Shown here in pieces: positions 1 to 9,397 of a stretch of DNA of 64,000 nucleotides. The first letter of the stretch is position 1; the number at the start of each line of letters is the position of its first letter. The position numbers were made by a program, and so were the translations under genes. The notes below the pieces were generated by a model. That model worked only from the letters and a program-made list of their open reading frames with translations. It searched no databases and had not been told where the DNA came from. The stretch comes from Alteromonas ponticola (GTDB taxonomy: Bacteria > Pseudomonadota > Gammaproteobacteria > Enterobacterales > Alteromonadaceae): assembly GCF_012911815.1 (NCBI RefSeq), contig NZ_JAATNW010000002.1, forward strand, positions 1-64,000. The letters are read 5' to 3'.

Positions 1-313
<313 letters not shown>

Positions 314-385
314 AAAATCGAAAAACTATATATATGAATCGTCGGTTGACACTCTTAACGAGTGCCCACACAGATTGTCTTGTTA

Positions 386-402
386 TAAATTGTTAAAGAG
401 CA
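386..402 (-). promoter_or_regulatory. rrn boxA antitermination site
   Basis: The minus strand reads TGCTCTTTAACAATTTA, matching the classical rrn boxA core that binds NusB/S10 in the leader RNA. It lies about 75 nt before the mature 16S start and directly after a boxB-like hairpin, as in enterobacterial rrn leaders. nusB itself is in this window at 25.4-25.8 kb. Confidence 0.9.
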
Positions 403-409
403 ATTTTGT

Positions 410-428
410 CAATCGGACTTGCCGATTG
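410..428 (-). promoter_or_regulatory. boxB-like hairpin of the rrn leader
   Basis: A perfect 7-bp inverted repeat (CAATCGG / CCGATTG) with a 5-nt loop sits immediately upstream of boxA in the transcript direction. This is the usual boxB position in rrn leaders. Confidence 0.7.
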
Positions 429-592
429 GCACGCTTTTCAGCTTTTCAAAAAATATTTTGCAAAGCAAAATATTTTCTGGTCTCACTGACTACCCGCTGG
501 TCTCAGTGAGTGCTTCAGTTCTTTGAAGCTTTAGAAGACCTATATAAGGTTTTCCTAATTTCGCTCAAGACCTTGTCTCAAGCGGGATGCGT

Positions 593-620
593 ATGATACT
601 TTGCATCCATTTTTTGTCAA
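593..620 (-). promoter_or_regulatory. Strong sigma-70 rRNA promoter
   Basis: On the minus strand a perfect -35 TTGACA (615-620) is separated by 16 bp from a -10 TATCAT (593-598). It is followed by a GC-rich discriminator, the hallmark of stringently controlled rRNA promoters. The upstream side (about 622-655) is strongly A/T-rich and resembles an UP element. A perfect 9-bp inverted repeat further upstream (663-671/692-700) could be the end of the pssA transcript or a protein site, but it has no U-tract. Confidence 0.85.
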
Positions 621-755
621 CCATTTTTTGAAAGTTTTTTAAATTTTCTGCTTTGGTTGCTCCCTCAGACAAGCAACTTTTGTTTGGTCTCTGTCTGAGG
701 AGGCGCGCATTTTACGCAGATAAATGTGAACGTCAACTCTTTTTCAGAAAATCTT

Positions 756-1604
756 TTAATTATCTTTTATGTCGTTCGTGTTTGAGGCTTTCATCGTTGC
801 ATCAGCGTTATCTGATTCAGTTTCAACGTCAGCGGCTTTATCAGATTCCTTGAAGTCTGCATCTTCTTCATGATCTCCAACCACATCTTCGAGTGTGACC
901 TTATCAACCGTTCTAAAGGTATTGATTGGACCGGCTAACGCATACAACGCAAACACAATAAACAATACTAAAGCGGGTTCGGTTGCAACAATAACAAATA
1001 CAAACATCACTATAAGGATGGCAACGAAAGGTACTTTGCCGTGCCAATTCACTTCTTTGAATGAATTGTACTTAAAGTTGCTGACCATTAATAAACCAGC
1101 AAGACTGGTAACGATTGCAACAATAAACCCGTAATCGTCACCGTTAACCTCGTACTCGACTCCGACCCACACCAGTCCAGCTACCAGTGCTGCTGCGGCA
1201 GGGCTTGCTAAACCCTGAAAAAACCGTTTATCAGCAATTCCCACCTGCGTGTTAAATCTGGCGAGGCGCAACGCGGCACCTGCTACATATATAAAGGCAG
1301 CCAGCCAACCTAATTTACCTAGGTCACTAAGACCCCAGTTGTATGCGACCAATGCGGGTGCAACACCAAATGAGACCATATCAGCCATGGAATCATACTC
1401 TGCACCGAAATCACTCTGTGTATTGGTGATCCGCGCAACTCGTCCGTCTAAGCCATCAAAGATCATGGCGACGAAGATGGCAATAGCGGCAGCTTCAAAC
1501 CGCCCATTCATCGACGAAACAACAGCAAAAAAGCCGGAGAAAAGTCCGGCAGTAGTCAGCAGGTTGGGTAAAAGGTAAATTCCCTTACGTTTATTGTCAG
1601 GCAT
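756..1604 (-). CDS. pssA: CDP-diacylglycerol--serine O-phosphatidyltransferase
   Basis: This inner-membrane enzyme makes phosphatidylserine from CDP-diacylglycerol and serine, the first step to phosphatidylethanolamine. The 282-residue product carries the CDP-alcohol phosphatidyltransferase signature D-G-x2-A-R-x8-G-x3-D-x3-D (DGRVAR...FGAEYDSMAD, roughly residues 53-76), with several hydrophobic segments before and after it. The last 50 residues are an acidic, low-complexity tail. The ATG at 1604 is preceded by GAGG with 4-nt spacing. The gene lies upstream of the rRNA operon and reads in the same direction. It belongs to the multi-pass PssA type, not the soluble E. coli type. Confidence 0.9.
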   Translation of the reverse strand: MPDNKRKGIYLLPNLLTTAGLFSGFFAVVSSMNGRFEAAAIAIFVAMIFDGLDGRVARITNTQSDFGAEYDSMADMVSFGVAPALVAYNWGLSDLGKLGWLAAFIYVAGAALRLARFNTQVGIADKRFFQGLASPAAAALVAGLVWVGVEYEVNGDDYGFIVAIVTSLAGLLMVSNFKYNSFKEVNWHGKVPFVAILIVMFVFVIVATEPALVLFIVFALYALAGPINTFRTVDKVTLEDVVGDHEEDADFKESDKAADVETESDNADATMKASNTNDIKDN

Positions 1605-1854
1605 AAAACCTCAGTTTCGAAAAATTTGCGCCATTATTTCATAAGCTACTGGTTTAAAACAGCAGTCAGACTAAAAAGCTATTCAAGTATTAAACTCAAT
1701 ACACTTATAAGCGCTGACATACGATACGGATTGATGAATTTGATAAAATTTGACCAACTCAGTTTTAGCTTTTGCTCAAATGAGACAGGCAATTACTATT
1801 AAAATGAAAAGAATTAATGAGTTACATCATTATTTGATCGGCGAGGAAAAATTC

Positions 1855-2631
1855 ATGAAGTCTGGCAAATTAGCTTTAGTGTTGTGCTCCCTATGTTTTG
1901 GACAAGCTGTATTCGCGGAGGATACAACCTGGAACTTTGCTGATGTAGCTGACACAGGTAACTATTATGGAAATCAAATCAACGTTTCCCAAAGTGGCCA
2001 GAATTTAACGGTATCAGCATGGGCTGACAGCGGCGTTACCTGGGGTAACGATGGATACGGACGACTCAATGGCACCATAGAATCTGCGCGTGTCGACGCA
2101 AACTCATGGGGCCTGCTCAACTATAATAGACTGCACGACTATTATCATGATGGTAAAAAGGCCGACGGTCACATGATAGACAACAGCCTTGGTACAGACA
2201 TGCTGTTGTTTTCATTTGACGAGGCAGTGTCCGTTACCAACTTAAATCTTGGATGGGCCCAGGATAGTAATAAACGTGGCTATTCAGATATATCTATAGC
2301 AGCCTTTAGCGAACTTCCGTCGCTGAATGGCAGTAACTGGAGTGATGTCGTTAACAGCACAACACTGACCTTTTCTTCAACCTTCGCTAACGTATCAACC
2401 GGGGGTTACGATCTCTCCAGCATTGCCACTGAAGCGAGATATTGGCTGATCGGTGCATACAATTCAGTTTTTGGAACTGCTGACAAAGCCGGCAAAGGAA
2501 ACGACGGGTTTAAGTTGCTAGCGTTGACTACGCATGCGAAGCAACCGACTAGTGATGTACCCGCTCCTGCAACTGGTGCCCTTATGGCAGCGGTGTGTGC
2601 ATTAGTTATATATCGAAGACGAAAGCAATAA
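1855..2631 (+). CDS. Secreted protein with PEP-CTERM-like sorting tail (copy A)
   Basis: This is a 258-residue product with a Sec signal peptide (MKSGKLALVLCS...AVFA). Its mature start is DTTWNF, and its C-terminal tail is VPAPATG, then a short hydrophobic helix, then YRRRKQ. That tail is a variant of the PEP-CTERM signal recognised by exosortases, which would process the protein and move it to the surface. The body is Ser/Thr/Asn-rich and may be a beta-sandwich; no catalytic motif is seen. It is a clear paralogue of the gene at 3000 (shared blocks LLNYNR, TDMLLFSF, YWLIGAYNSVFG). The start at 1855 was chosen over an upstream ATG because GAGG precedes it and the signal peptide begins there. 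It may belong to the family called exosortase-dependent surface protein XDP1; I could not search this. Confidence 0.75.
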   Translation: MKSGKLALVLCSLCFGQAVFAEDTTWNFADVADTGNYYGNQINVSQSGQNLTVSAWADSGVTWGNDGYGRLNGTIESARVDANSWGLLNYNRLHDYYHDGKKADGHMIDNSLGTDMLLFSFDEAVSVTNLNLGWAQDSNKRGYSDISIAAFSELPSLNGSNWSDVVNSTTLTFSSTFANVSTGGYDLSSIATEARYWLIGAYNSVFGTADKAGKGNDGFKLLALTTHAKQPTSDVPAPATGALMAAVCALVIYRRRKQ

Positions 2632-2951
2632 TATTTCCTCGTGGTTCTTTTATACCCCACGCAAGCAGGTCTGCGTTCTGTGGGGTATCTTCACCAAAAC
2701 AACGCTACCTTAACTGACATCCTTTTATCGTTGACAATTTTTACACCGCAATTACGCTACCAAAGCTCTATTAGCAGAATCTTAGAACATTTTTTTTCCT
2801 CAAGTTCCGATTTTATAAGACATTTAATTAAAATTTTTTAATTAAATCTTAATTGGCACACGAATAAAGCTGTCAGTTTTCTTTACATATATTCGTGAAA
2901 TATTTACAGCCAACAAACGCAACCATTTGTAAAACATAAATTTAAAATGAA
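2632..2951. other. Intergenic region between the two PEP-CTERM-like paralogues
   Basis: No credible gene is present. An imperfect hairpin (ATACCCCA at about 2652 pairing with TGGGGTAT at about 2681) follows copy A but lacks a U-tract, so it is only a weak terminator candidate. Further on is an A/T-rich stretch with an 11-bp perfect inverted repeat of TTTAATTAAAA type (2823-2833/2836-2846). That repeat could be a regulator or IHF-type site upstream of the sigma-54 promoter. Confidence 0.5.
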
Positions 2952-2967
2952 TGGCACAATATATGCT
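2952..2967 (+). promoter_or_regulatory. Sigma-54 (RpoN) promoter of the second PEP-CTERM-like gene
   Basis: The sequence TGGCAC-AATAT-ATGCT matches the sigma-54 consensus TGGCAC-N5-TTGCW, with the essential GG and GC separated by exactly 10 bp. It would start transcription near 2978, about 22 nt before the ATG at 3000. In exosortase systems PEP-CTERM genes are known to be driven by RpoN with the PrsK/PrsR two-component system, so the site fits the gene. No comparable GG-N10-GC element was found upstream of copy A. Confidence 0.8.
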
Positions 2968-2999
2968 TATAAATTACTTGCATGGTTAAGGAGCAGGAT

Positions 3000-3770
3000 A
3001 TGAAATTGGGTAAAGGCTTTTTTGCAGTAATTACATTGTGTTTAGGTTGTGCACAAAATGCATTCGCAGACGATACAACTTGGAATTTTAGAACTTCTGG
3101 ACAAAGTTATGGTTCGGGAAATTATCACGGTAACAATATTTCGCAAACACAAGGCGGATTATCTGTTTCAGTAACAGCATGGGCAGATACAGGATTTAAC
3201 TGGGGGTCTTATACCTTTACAGATAAAGTTGAGACTGCGACAGTGGCATCTAACTCAAATGGGTTATTAAATTACAACAGGGCGTATACCTATGGTCACG
3301 ACGGACATGCTGTTGATAACGAAACCCGCACCGACATGCTGCTCTTCTCCTTTAGTGAAGCAGTTTCTCTTACCAGTTTAGATCTCGGCTGGACAAGGGA
3401 TGGTAGCAGTCATGACCATGCTGACCTATCTATTGCTGCATTTAGTGAACTTCCAACGTTTAGCGGAAATAGTTGGAACGACATTGTAAGCGACTCACTT
3501 AACGTTTATTCAGGCAGTTTCGGAAACGTAACCAAAGGTGGCTATAGCCTCACAGGTATTGCTGCAGAAGCCAAATATTGGCTGATCGGTGCCTACAACT
3601 CAGTGTTTGGCCTTGCCGATGGTGCAGGTACAAGCCACATCGACCAATTCAAAATTGCTGCACTGACCACCCATTCGCGTGAGCCTGATGGGGATGTCCC
3701 TACCCCAGCAACTGGCGTACTGATGGCACTTGTACTGGCCGCATTTGCCTATCGTAGACGCTCAGCGTAA
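3000..3770 (+). CDS. Secreted protein with PEP-CTERM-like sorting tail (copy B)
   Basis: This is a 256-residue paralogue of the gene at 1855. It has a Sec signal peptide ending ...NAFA, then mature DDTTWNF, a Ser/Gly/Asn-rich body, and a tail VPTPATG, hydrophobic helix, YRRRSA. Conserved blocks shared with copy A include LLNYNRAY, TDMLLFSFSEAVS, LSIAAFSELP and YWLIGAYNSVFG. The start at 3000 has AAGGAG six bases upstream, better than the upstream in-frame ATG at 2982. It is expressed from the sigma-54 promoter at 2952 and ends in an intrinsic terminator. The role is unknown: probably a surface or matrix protein sorted by an exosortase encoded elsewhere. Confidence 0.75.
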   Translation: MKLGKGFFAVITLCLGCAQNAFADDTTWNFRTSGQSYGSGNYHGNNISQTQGGLSVSVTAWADTGFNWGSYTFTDKVETATVASNSNGLLNYNRAYTYGHDGHAVDNETRTDMLLFSFSEAVSLTSLDLGWTRDGSSHDHADLSIAAFSELPTFSGNSWNDIVSDSLNVYSGSFGNVTKGGYSLTGIAAEAKYWLIGAYNSVFGLADGAGTSHIDQFKIAALTTHSREPDGDVPTPATGVLMALVLAAFAYRRRSA

Positions 3771-3792
3771 TTCATAAATATTCATAGTTAGC

Positions 3793-3819
3793 AAAGCCCC
3801 GTCTCCACGGGGCTTTTTT
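3793..3819 (+). terminator. Intrinsic terminator after PEP-CTERM-like gene B
   Basis: A perfect stem AAAGCCCCGT/ACGGGGCTTT with a 4-nt CTCC loop is followed by a run of seven T. It separates copy B from the TPR gene. Confidence 0.93.
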
Positions 3820-3878
3820 ATTTCAAGTAACTTTATTACACTCTTTAAATTATATTGAGGCTTTCATTAGGAGTTGAC

Positions 3879-6665
3879 GTGAAAAAGGCCCTTTCTATTG
3901 TATGGCTGTCTACCATGTTATTGGTAAATAGTGTCCACGCTACGGTGGCAGAATCTTATGACAAAGCATTACAGGCCTTTTCTGAGGGGGAGGTGCAAGA
4001 CGCTTACATTCTTCTTAAAAACGTCTTACAGCAAGACCCTTCACATTTACCATCAAAGCTACTCATGGGACGTATTTTACTGATTGACGGACATATCCGG
4101 GATGCGATCATTGAATTTGAGGAGGTACTGGATGCCGGGGCGGATGAAAATCTCGTTTTAGCGCCACTTTCTCGTGCGTATTTGTTTTCAGGAAATTACG
4201 ATAAAATCTATGAAATGTTGCGCAATCAAAACATTCAGGGTGAAACCAAACTCGCTGTCATCCTGATTGCAGGTAACGCGCATGTGCGTGAGAACGACAG
4301 GGACGAAGCTATCGCGCTGTATGAGAAGCATTTGCCACAATTCAGCACCTCTGTTCCTCTATTAACCAGCCTGGCTACTCTTTACATTGATAATGACCGT
4401 TTAATAGAAGCGGAAAACCTGCTGACACAGGCACAACAGATTCAGGCGCGCGATCCGGACATGCTATTAGTTCAGGCAAAATTAAAAGAAAAACGAGAAC
4501 AGTTTGATAGCGGCATGGCGCTTTACCGACAGGCCTATGCTATTGCTCCGGACAATCCCTCGGTTATGCGCGCTTTAGCCAGTGCGCTAGCTCAGCGAGG
4601 GGAATATGCAGAAGCAAGTAAGTTGGTCACTGAAATCGAAAAACAGACGCCTGGAGATATCCAAAATAAACTGTTAAAAGCCAGAATTCTGGCGTTAACT
4701 GAAAATCAATTGGAAGCGGATAAAATTTTAACTGAACTGAGTGAGCAACTCAGTCTTCTCACTGACCAGCAACTAAACCAAAAACTAGAGTTAAGCCTGA
4801 TTGCGGGTGTGGTTGCTTATATAAATGGAAATTTTGATTTAGCCAGTACTTCACTCTCACGTTATTTGTCAGACAGAGATGCAACGCCTGAGTTGTTAGG
4901 CATGTTAATCGATTCGTTGCTCAGAGTGGGTTACGTAAAAGATGCATTAAATATTCTGAAAAAGCACGAAAGCGTAGTGGTAAAAAATGTTCACGTGGCA
5001 AGTCTGGCGTGTGAGTTATATCTGACTATTCGCAGAAGGTTCAAGTGCGAACAATTGTTGCCTGCGATAGAAGCAAATTTTCCCGACACACCAGAACTGG
5101 CAATTTTGCGAGCAAAAATGTTGCTAAGTAAGGGTGAGCGTGAGCAAGCATTGGCATTACTTGACAGCAAATTGGCGGATTCTGAAAGAGAAGAAGTATT
5201 GCAATTGAAGACGGTCCTGTTAAGTCAGCAAGATTCGTTTGAGAGTGCACTTACCTATGCACAAAAACTTACTGAACGCGAACCCGATAACACCGGATAT
5301 CAGGTGCTTTTGGCTGAGGTGCTTATCCGTCTGGGACAAGTTGACCAAGCCAGTGAAATTATTGATGCGGTGCTAAAAACCAACCCCACCATGATTGGCG
5401 CAGTGATTGGTAAGGCGCGCATAGATTTTGCCAATGGCAACGTTGAACGTGCCAATGCAGGGATCAGAAAGGCATTGGACATTGACAAAAACAACGTCTC
5501 TGCCCTTTTATTAGCCGGCCAACTGAACATACTTCAGAAACAATTTGAACAGGCGATTGAATATTTAGTCTCAGCCAAGGCGATCAGTAAAAATGACGTG
5601 CGTCCTCGAGAGCTGCTTGTCTCTGTATATCAACAGCAAAAAGATTACCGAAACGCGCTAAGCGAGATAAATCAGCTGTTGGCCATCGAGCGCCTCTCCG
5701 CTACTTATACCCTCAGAAAAGCTGAAATACTGATTGAGCTAGGCAGAAAGTCTGACGCGCAGAAACAACTGGATATCGTATTTGCTCACTGGGCAACACA
5801 GCCTCAGCAACTAATTCAACTAAGTAAGTACCAAGTCTCTGCAGATGATCTACCAGGAGCAGAGAAATCCCTACAAGCCGCCGTTGAACATAGTAAAGAT
5901 GAGATTATTCCATATCTGGAGCTGGCCAGATTTTACATCCAGCAAAATGAGCTAGCCAAGGCTGAGTCGCAGGTAAATAAAGCTGTTGAAATCTTTGGTA
6001 ACACACCAAACACTGCGTTAATTCAAGGTGAACTTAACCAGGAAAAGGGGCAGTTTGCACAGGCGTTTGCATTCTACAAGTCCGCACACCAAACCAATCC
6101 CAATTTTAGTCTGGCGATGATCCGCATGTATGAAATGGCACAGCAGGGCCACCAGCGGGATGATACCACCGCGTATTTGAGTGAATTTATTCAGCATCAG
6201 CCGCAAAACTATTTTGCCCAACATTTGCTCGCTGATATTTACTACATGGATAGAAACTTTGCCGAAGCAGCGCCGCTATATGAGGCGCTGTTGAAAGTAG
6301 ATGGCTTAGCCAATCGACATTTTGTGCTGAATAACCTTGCCAATATTTATGCAGGAAAAGATCTAAAACGCGCACATGATTTCATTGATAGGGCATTGGA
6401 AGTCACCCCCGACTCAGCATCATTGATAGATACTAAGGGCTGGTTGCTTGCACTATCTGGTGAACATAAAGCAGCGCTGGATAAACTTCGACAATCCTAT
6501 ACGCTTAATTCCTCTAGCCCAACGCTTCATTACCATCTGGCTTACACGCTGGCTAAACTTGGTCGAAATGACGAAGCGCTTACGGTTTTTGCGGATAACA
6601 AGACCTTCGAGAAAACCTTCCCGGAAAAGGAAAAAGCCAAAGCGCTGCAAGAGTCTTTACAATAA
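3879..6665 (+). CDS. prsT: PEP-CTERM system TPR-repeat protein PrsT-like
   Basis: This is a 928-residue, almost wholly alpha-helical protein made of about 20 tetratricopeptide-like repeats after an N-terminal Sec signal (VKKALSIVWLSTMLLVNSVHA). It matches in size and layout the PrsT family of long TPR proteins that accompany exosortase/PEP-CTERM systems, where it is thought to act in export or assembly of extracellular polysaccharide and sorted proteins. Unlike many members described as lipoproteins, I see no lipobox cysteine. The GTG at 3879 was preferred over the TTG at 3855 because AGGAG lies five bases upstream and the signal peptide starts there. Its position behind two PEP-CTERM-like genes supports the call. 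No exosortase is in the window. Confidence 0.75.
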   Translation: MKKALSIVWLSTMLLVNSVHATVAESYDKALQAFSEGEVQDAYILLKNVLQQDPSHLPSKLLMGRILLIDGHIRDAIIEFEEVLDAGADENLVLAPLSRAYLFSGNYDKIYEMLRNQNIQGETKLAVILIAGNAHVRENDRDEAIALYEKHLPQFSTSVPLLTSLATLYIDNDRLIEAENLLTQAQQIQARDPDMLLVQAKLKEKREQFDSGMALYRQAYAIAPDNPSVMRALASALAQRGEYAEASKLVTEIEKQTPGDIQNKLLKARILALTENQLEADKILTELSEQLSLLTDQQLNQKLELSLIAGVVAYINGNFDLASTSLSRYLSDRDATPELLGMLIDSLLRVGYVKDALNILKKHESVVVKNVHVASLACELYLTIRRRFKCEQLLPAIEANFPDTPELAILRAKMLLSKGEREQALALLDSKLADSEREEVLQLKTVLLSQQDSFESALTYAQKLTEREPDNTGYQVLLAEVLIRLGQVDQASEIIDAVLKTNPTMIGAVIGKARIDFANGNVERANAGIRKALDIDKNNVSALLLAGQLNILQKQFEQAIEYLVSAKAISKNDVRPRELLVSVYQQQKDYRNALSEINQLLAIERLSATYTLRKAEILIELGRKSDAQKQLDIVFAHWATQPQQLIQLSKYQVSADDLPGAEKSLQAAVEHSKDEIIPYLELARFYIQQNELAKAESQVNKAVEIFGNTPNTALIQGELNQEKGQFAQAFAFYKSAHQTNPNFSLAMIRMYEMAQQGHQRDDTTAYLSEFIQHQPQNYFAQHLLADIYYMDRNFAEAAPLYEALLKVDGLANRHFVLNNLANIYAGKDLKRAHDFIDRALEVTPDSASLIDTKGWLLALSGEHKAALDKLRQSYTLNSSSPTLHYHLAYTLAKLGRNDEALTVFADNKTFEKTFPEKEKAKALQESLQ

Positions 6666-6711
6666 AACTCTATTTGTCTAACTGATTCACCCGGCATGAT
6701 TTAACCATGCA

Positions 6712-6733
6712 TGCAGCGGCTAGTGCCGCTGCA
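6712..6733. terminator. Hairpin between convergent prsT and clpB
   Basis: A perfect 9-bp stem TGCAGCGGC/GCCGCTGCA with a 4-nt loop lies three bases beyond the clpB stop and between two convergent genes. Neither side has a U-tract, so it is either a weak bidirectional terminator or a 3'-end stabilising structure. Confidence 0.5.
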
Positions 6734-6735
6734 CA

Positions 6736-9309
6736 TCAGACTGACACAACCAACCTATCGTTATTTGCATCAATTCTAATGGTGGTATCGGGTAGCATGT
6801 CTCCTGACAACAACTTTTGGGCGAGCGGATTTTCAATTTGCGTCTGAATTGCTCTTTTTAATGGTCTGGCTCCAAATACTGGATCAAATCCCGCTTCCGC
6901 AAGTTTATCCATGGCCTGAGCCGAGAGCTCAAGTTTAAAGCCTTTATCAGCCAGTCGTTGACGTAGTGACGCCAACTGAATTTTCGCAATGGCTTTGATT
7001 TGTTCTTTACCCAGAGGATGAAAAACGACAATGTCGTCGACGCGGTTAATAAATTCTGGCCTGAAATGCTGACTGACAACGTTCATAACCGCCGCTTTCA
7101 TTTCTTCGTACTGACTGTCATCACTCTTATCCTGGATGACATCCGAGCCTAAGTTCGAAGTCATGATTACCACAGTATTCTTAAAGTCGACGGTACGGCC
7201 CTGACCATCGGTCAAGCGACCATCATCAAGTACTTGCAGTAAGATGTTGAAGACATCTGGATGTGCCTTCTCTACTTCGTCCAACAGGATCACCGAGTAT
7301 GGTTTTCGTCTCACTGCCTCGGTCAGATAGCCGCCTTCTTCGTACCCCACGTAGCCCGGAGGCGCGCCAACCAGTCTGGCCACCGAATGCTTTTCCATAA
7401 ACTCGGACATGTCGATTCTGACCATTGCTTCCTCAGTGTCAAACATAAACCCAGCCAATGCTTTACACAGTTCGGTTTTCCCTACCCCTGTCGGCCCAAG
7501 GAACAAAAACGATCCTATCGGTCTATCAGGATCAGCCAGTCCGGCCCTGGAGCGCCGAATCGCATTGGACACCGCGGTAACGGCTTCGCCTTGCCCGACT
7601 ACCCGCTTATGTAGCACTTCCTCCATGCGCAATAGCTTTTCGCGCTCCCCTTCAAGCATTTTCGCTACTGGAATTCCGGTCCATCTGGAAAGTACATAGG
7701 CGATTTCTGCATCAGTGACTTTATTTTTTAAAAGACTGGTTTCCCGAGTCTCGTTTTCAGCTGCTTTTTCCAGTTTCATTTCCAATTCGGGAATGCGGCC
7801 GTATTGCAATTCTGACATCCGACTTAAATCAGACGCCCGCCGCGCAATCTCCAGATCAAGTTTAGCTTGTTCCAATTCAGACTTAATGGTTTGCGTGCCT
7901 TGCATGGCCTCTTTTTCTTCTTTCCAGACGGTCTCCAGCTCGGCGTACTTATTTTCCGCCTGTTCTCGCTCCAACTCAATTATTTCAAGGCGCTTATGGC
8001 TGGCTTCATCGGTTTCCTTAGCCAGCGCCTGTTCTTCCAGTTTTAACTGAATAATCCGACGTTCCAAACGGTCCATCTCTTCAGGTTTTGAGTCAATTTG
8101 CAATCGGATACTTGAGGCTGCTTCATCGATTAAATCAATTGCTTTATCGGGAAGCTGACGATCACTGATGTAACGATGAGATAAGCTGGCAGCGGCTACA
8201 ATCGCAGGATCGGTAATATCGACTGAATGGTGTAATTCATACCGCTCTTTTAATCCACGTAAAATTGCAATGGTGTCTTCTACTGAGGGCTCGTTGACAA
8301 GCACTTTTTGAAAGCGTCGTTCCAGTGCCGCATCTTTTTCGATAAACTGACGGTACTCATTTAACGTAGTCGCGCCAACGCAATGTAGTTCACCTCGGGC
8401 CAAAGCAGGCTTAAGCATGTTGCCTGCATCCATAGCACCCTCACCTTTCCCTGCTCCCACCATCGTATGCAACTCATCGATAAACAGGATCACACGGCCT
8501 TCTTCTTTAGATAACTCGTTCAAGACCGCTTTAAGTCGTTCTTCAAATTCACCACGGTATTTAGCGCCCGCTACCAATGCGCCCATGTCTAATGCTAAGA
8601 CCCGTTTATTTTTTAAACCCTCTGGTACTTCACCGTTGATAATTCGTTGGGCCAGACCTTCCACAATCGCCGTCTTACCCACACCCGGCTCCCCGATTAA
8701 TACAGGATTATTTTTGGTGCGACGTTGCAGTACTTGAACGGTACGACGAATCTCTTCATCACGGCCAATAACAGGGTCGAGTTTGCCCTGTTCAGCCCGC
8801 TCGGTTAAGTCTGTGGTAAATTTCTCAAGTGCCTGGCGGACATCTTCTGCGTTAGGATCGGTAACTTTTTGGCCTCCCCGCATGCTGTCGATGGCGCTTT
8901 CGATTTTTTCTCTGGTGGCCCCTAACTCTTTTAAAATTTCTCCGAGGCGACCTTTATCCTGAAGTGCTGCTAACACAAAGATTTCCGAGGTAATGTATTC
9001 GTCTTTGCGTTGCTGAGCAATTTTGTCACACAAATTCAGCAACATTCCGCTGTCTTTGCTAAGCTGAATGTCACCCCCAATTCCTTCTACCCGAGGAATT
9101 CGTTCTATGGCCTGACTCAACGCTGAACGAAAGCCATTCACATTCAATTTTGCCTGATCCAGTAGTGGCCTGACAGAGCCCCCTTGCTGATTCAGCATAG
9201 CGGTCATTAAATGGACAGGCTCAATAAATTGATGATCACGCCCTAATGCCAACGATTGGGCATCTGAAATTGCAAGCTGAAATTTGCTGGTAAATCTGTC
9301 AAGTCTCAT
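6736..9309 (-). CDS. clpB: ATP-dependent chaperone (disaggregase) ClpB
   Basis: This is an 857-residue Hsp100 disaggregase that works with DnaK to rescue aggregated proteins. The N-domain (about 1-145) begins [11 protein letters not shown]. The first AAA+ module has Walker [10 protein letters not shown] near residue 205 and Walker [11 protein letters not shown] long charged coiled-coil middle domain follows (about 410-530). The second AAA+ module has [10 protein letters not shown] near residue 606. Length and domain order are normal for ClpB. The middle domain distinguishes it from ClpA. It is monocistronic under a heat-shock promoter. Confidence 0.98.
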   Translation of the reverse strand: MRLDRFTSKFQLAISDAQSLALGRDHQFIEPVHLMTAMLNQQGGSVRPLLDQAKLNVNGFRSALSQAIERIPRVEGIGGDIQLSKDSGMLLNLCDKIAQQRKDEYITSEIFVLAALQDKGRLGEILKELGATREKIESAIDSMRGGQKVTDPNAEDVRQALEKFTTDLTERAEQGKLDPVIGRDEEIRRTVQVLQRRTKNNPVLIGEPGVGKTAIVEGLAQRIINGEVPEGLKNKRVLALDMGALVAGAKYRGEFEERLKAVLNELSKEEGRVILFIDELHTMVGAGKGEGAMDAGNMLKPALARGELHCVGATTLNEYRQFIEKDAALERRFQKVLVNEPSVEDTIAILRGLKERYELHHSVDITDPAIVAAASLSHRYISDRQLPDKAIDLIDEAASSIRLQIDSKPEEMDRLERRIIQLKLEEQALAKETDEASHKRLEIIELEREQAENKYAELETVWKEEKEAMQGTQTIKSELEQAKLDLEIARRASDLSRMSELQYGRIPELEMKLEKAAENETRETSLLKNKVTDAEIAYVLSRWTGIPVAKMLEGEREKLLRMEEVLHKRVVGQGEAVTAVSNAIRRSRAGLADPDRPIGSFLFLGPTGVGKTELCKALAGFMFDTEEAMVRIDMSEFMEKHSVARLVGAPPGYVGYEEGGYLTEAVRRKPYSVILLDEVEKAHPDVFNILLQVLDDGRLTDGQGRTVDFKNTVVIMTSNLGSDVIQDKSDDSQYEEMKAAVMNVVSQHFRPEFINRVDDIVVFHPLGKEQIKAIAKIQLASLRQRLADKGFKLELSAQAMDKLAEAGFDPVFGARPLKRAIQTQIENPLAQKLLSGDMLPDTTIRIDANNDRLVVSV

Positions 9310-9342
9310 AGCAGATCTCTGTTAATTTACGACAATTAATTT

Positions 9343-9369
9343 ATGGGTATTCAGAATGTTGCTTTCAAG
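9343..9369 (-). promoter_or_regulatory. Sigma-32 heat-shock promoter of clpB
   Basis: On the minus strand, CTTGAAA (9363-9369) and CCCAT followed by AAAT (9343-9347) are separated by 15 bp. This fits the sigma-32 consensus CTTGAAA-N11-16-CCCATnT. The clpB ATG lies about 33 nt downstream of the -10. Confidence 0.88.
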
Positions 9370-9397
9370 AGAGTAGTCGAAAATTACGTATTACGAC

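Larger units (their letters stand above)
314..592 (-). other. rRNA operon leader transcript region
   Basis: This gene-free stretch lies between the rrn promoter and the mature 16S 5' end. It encodes the precursor leader with the antitermination boxB/boxA pair and two perfect inverted repeats. One is 12 bp with a 3-nt loop at 450-476. The other is 8 bp at 482-489/503-510. These are expected to fold in the pre-rRNA for antitermination and processing. Short ORFs here are not credible genes. Confidence 0.8.

Noticed and set aside
663-700. Intrinsic terminator of pssA
   Set aside because: The 9-bp inverted repeat has a 20-nt loop and no U-tract on the minus strand, so it cannot be called a Rho-independent terminator with confidence.
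1605-1854. Sigma-54 promoter before PEP-CTERM-like copy A
   Set aside because: The best candidate (GG...GC near 1650-1665) has 9 instead of 10 bp between GG and GC and lies about 200 bp from the start.
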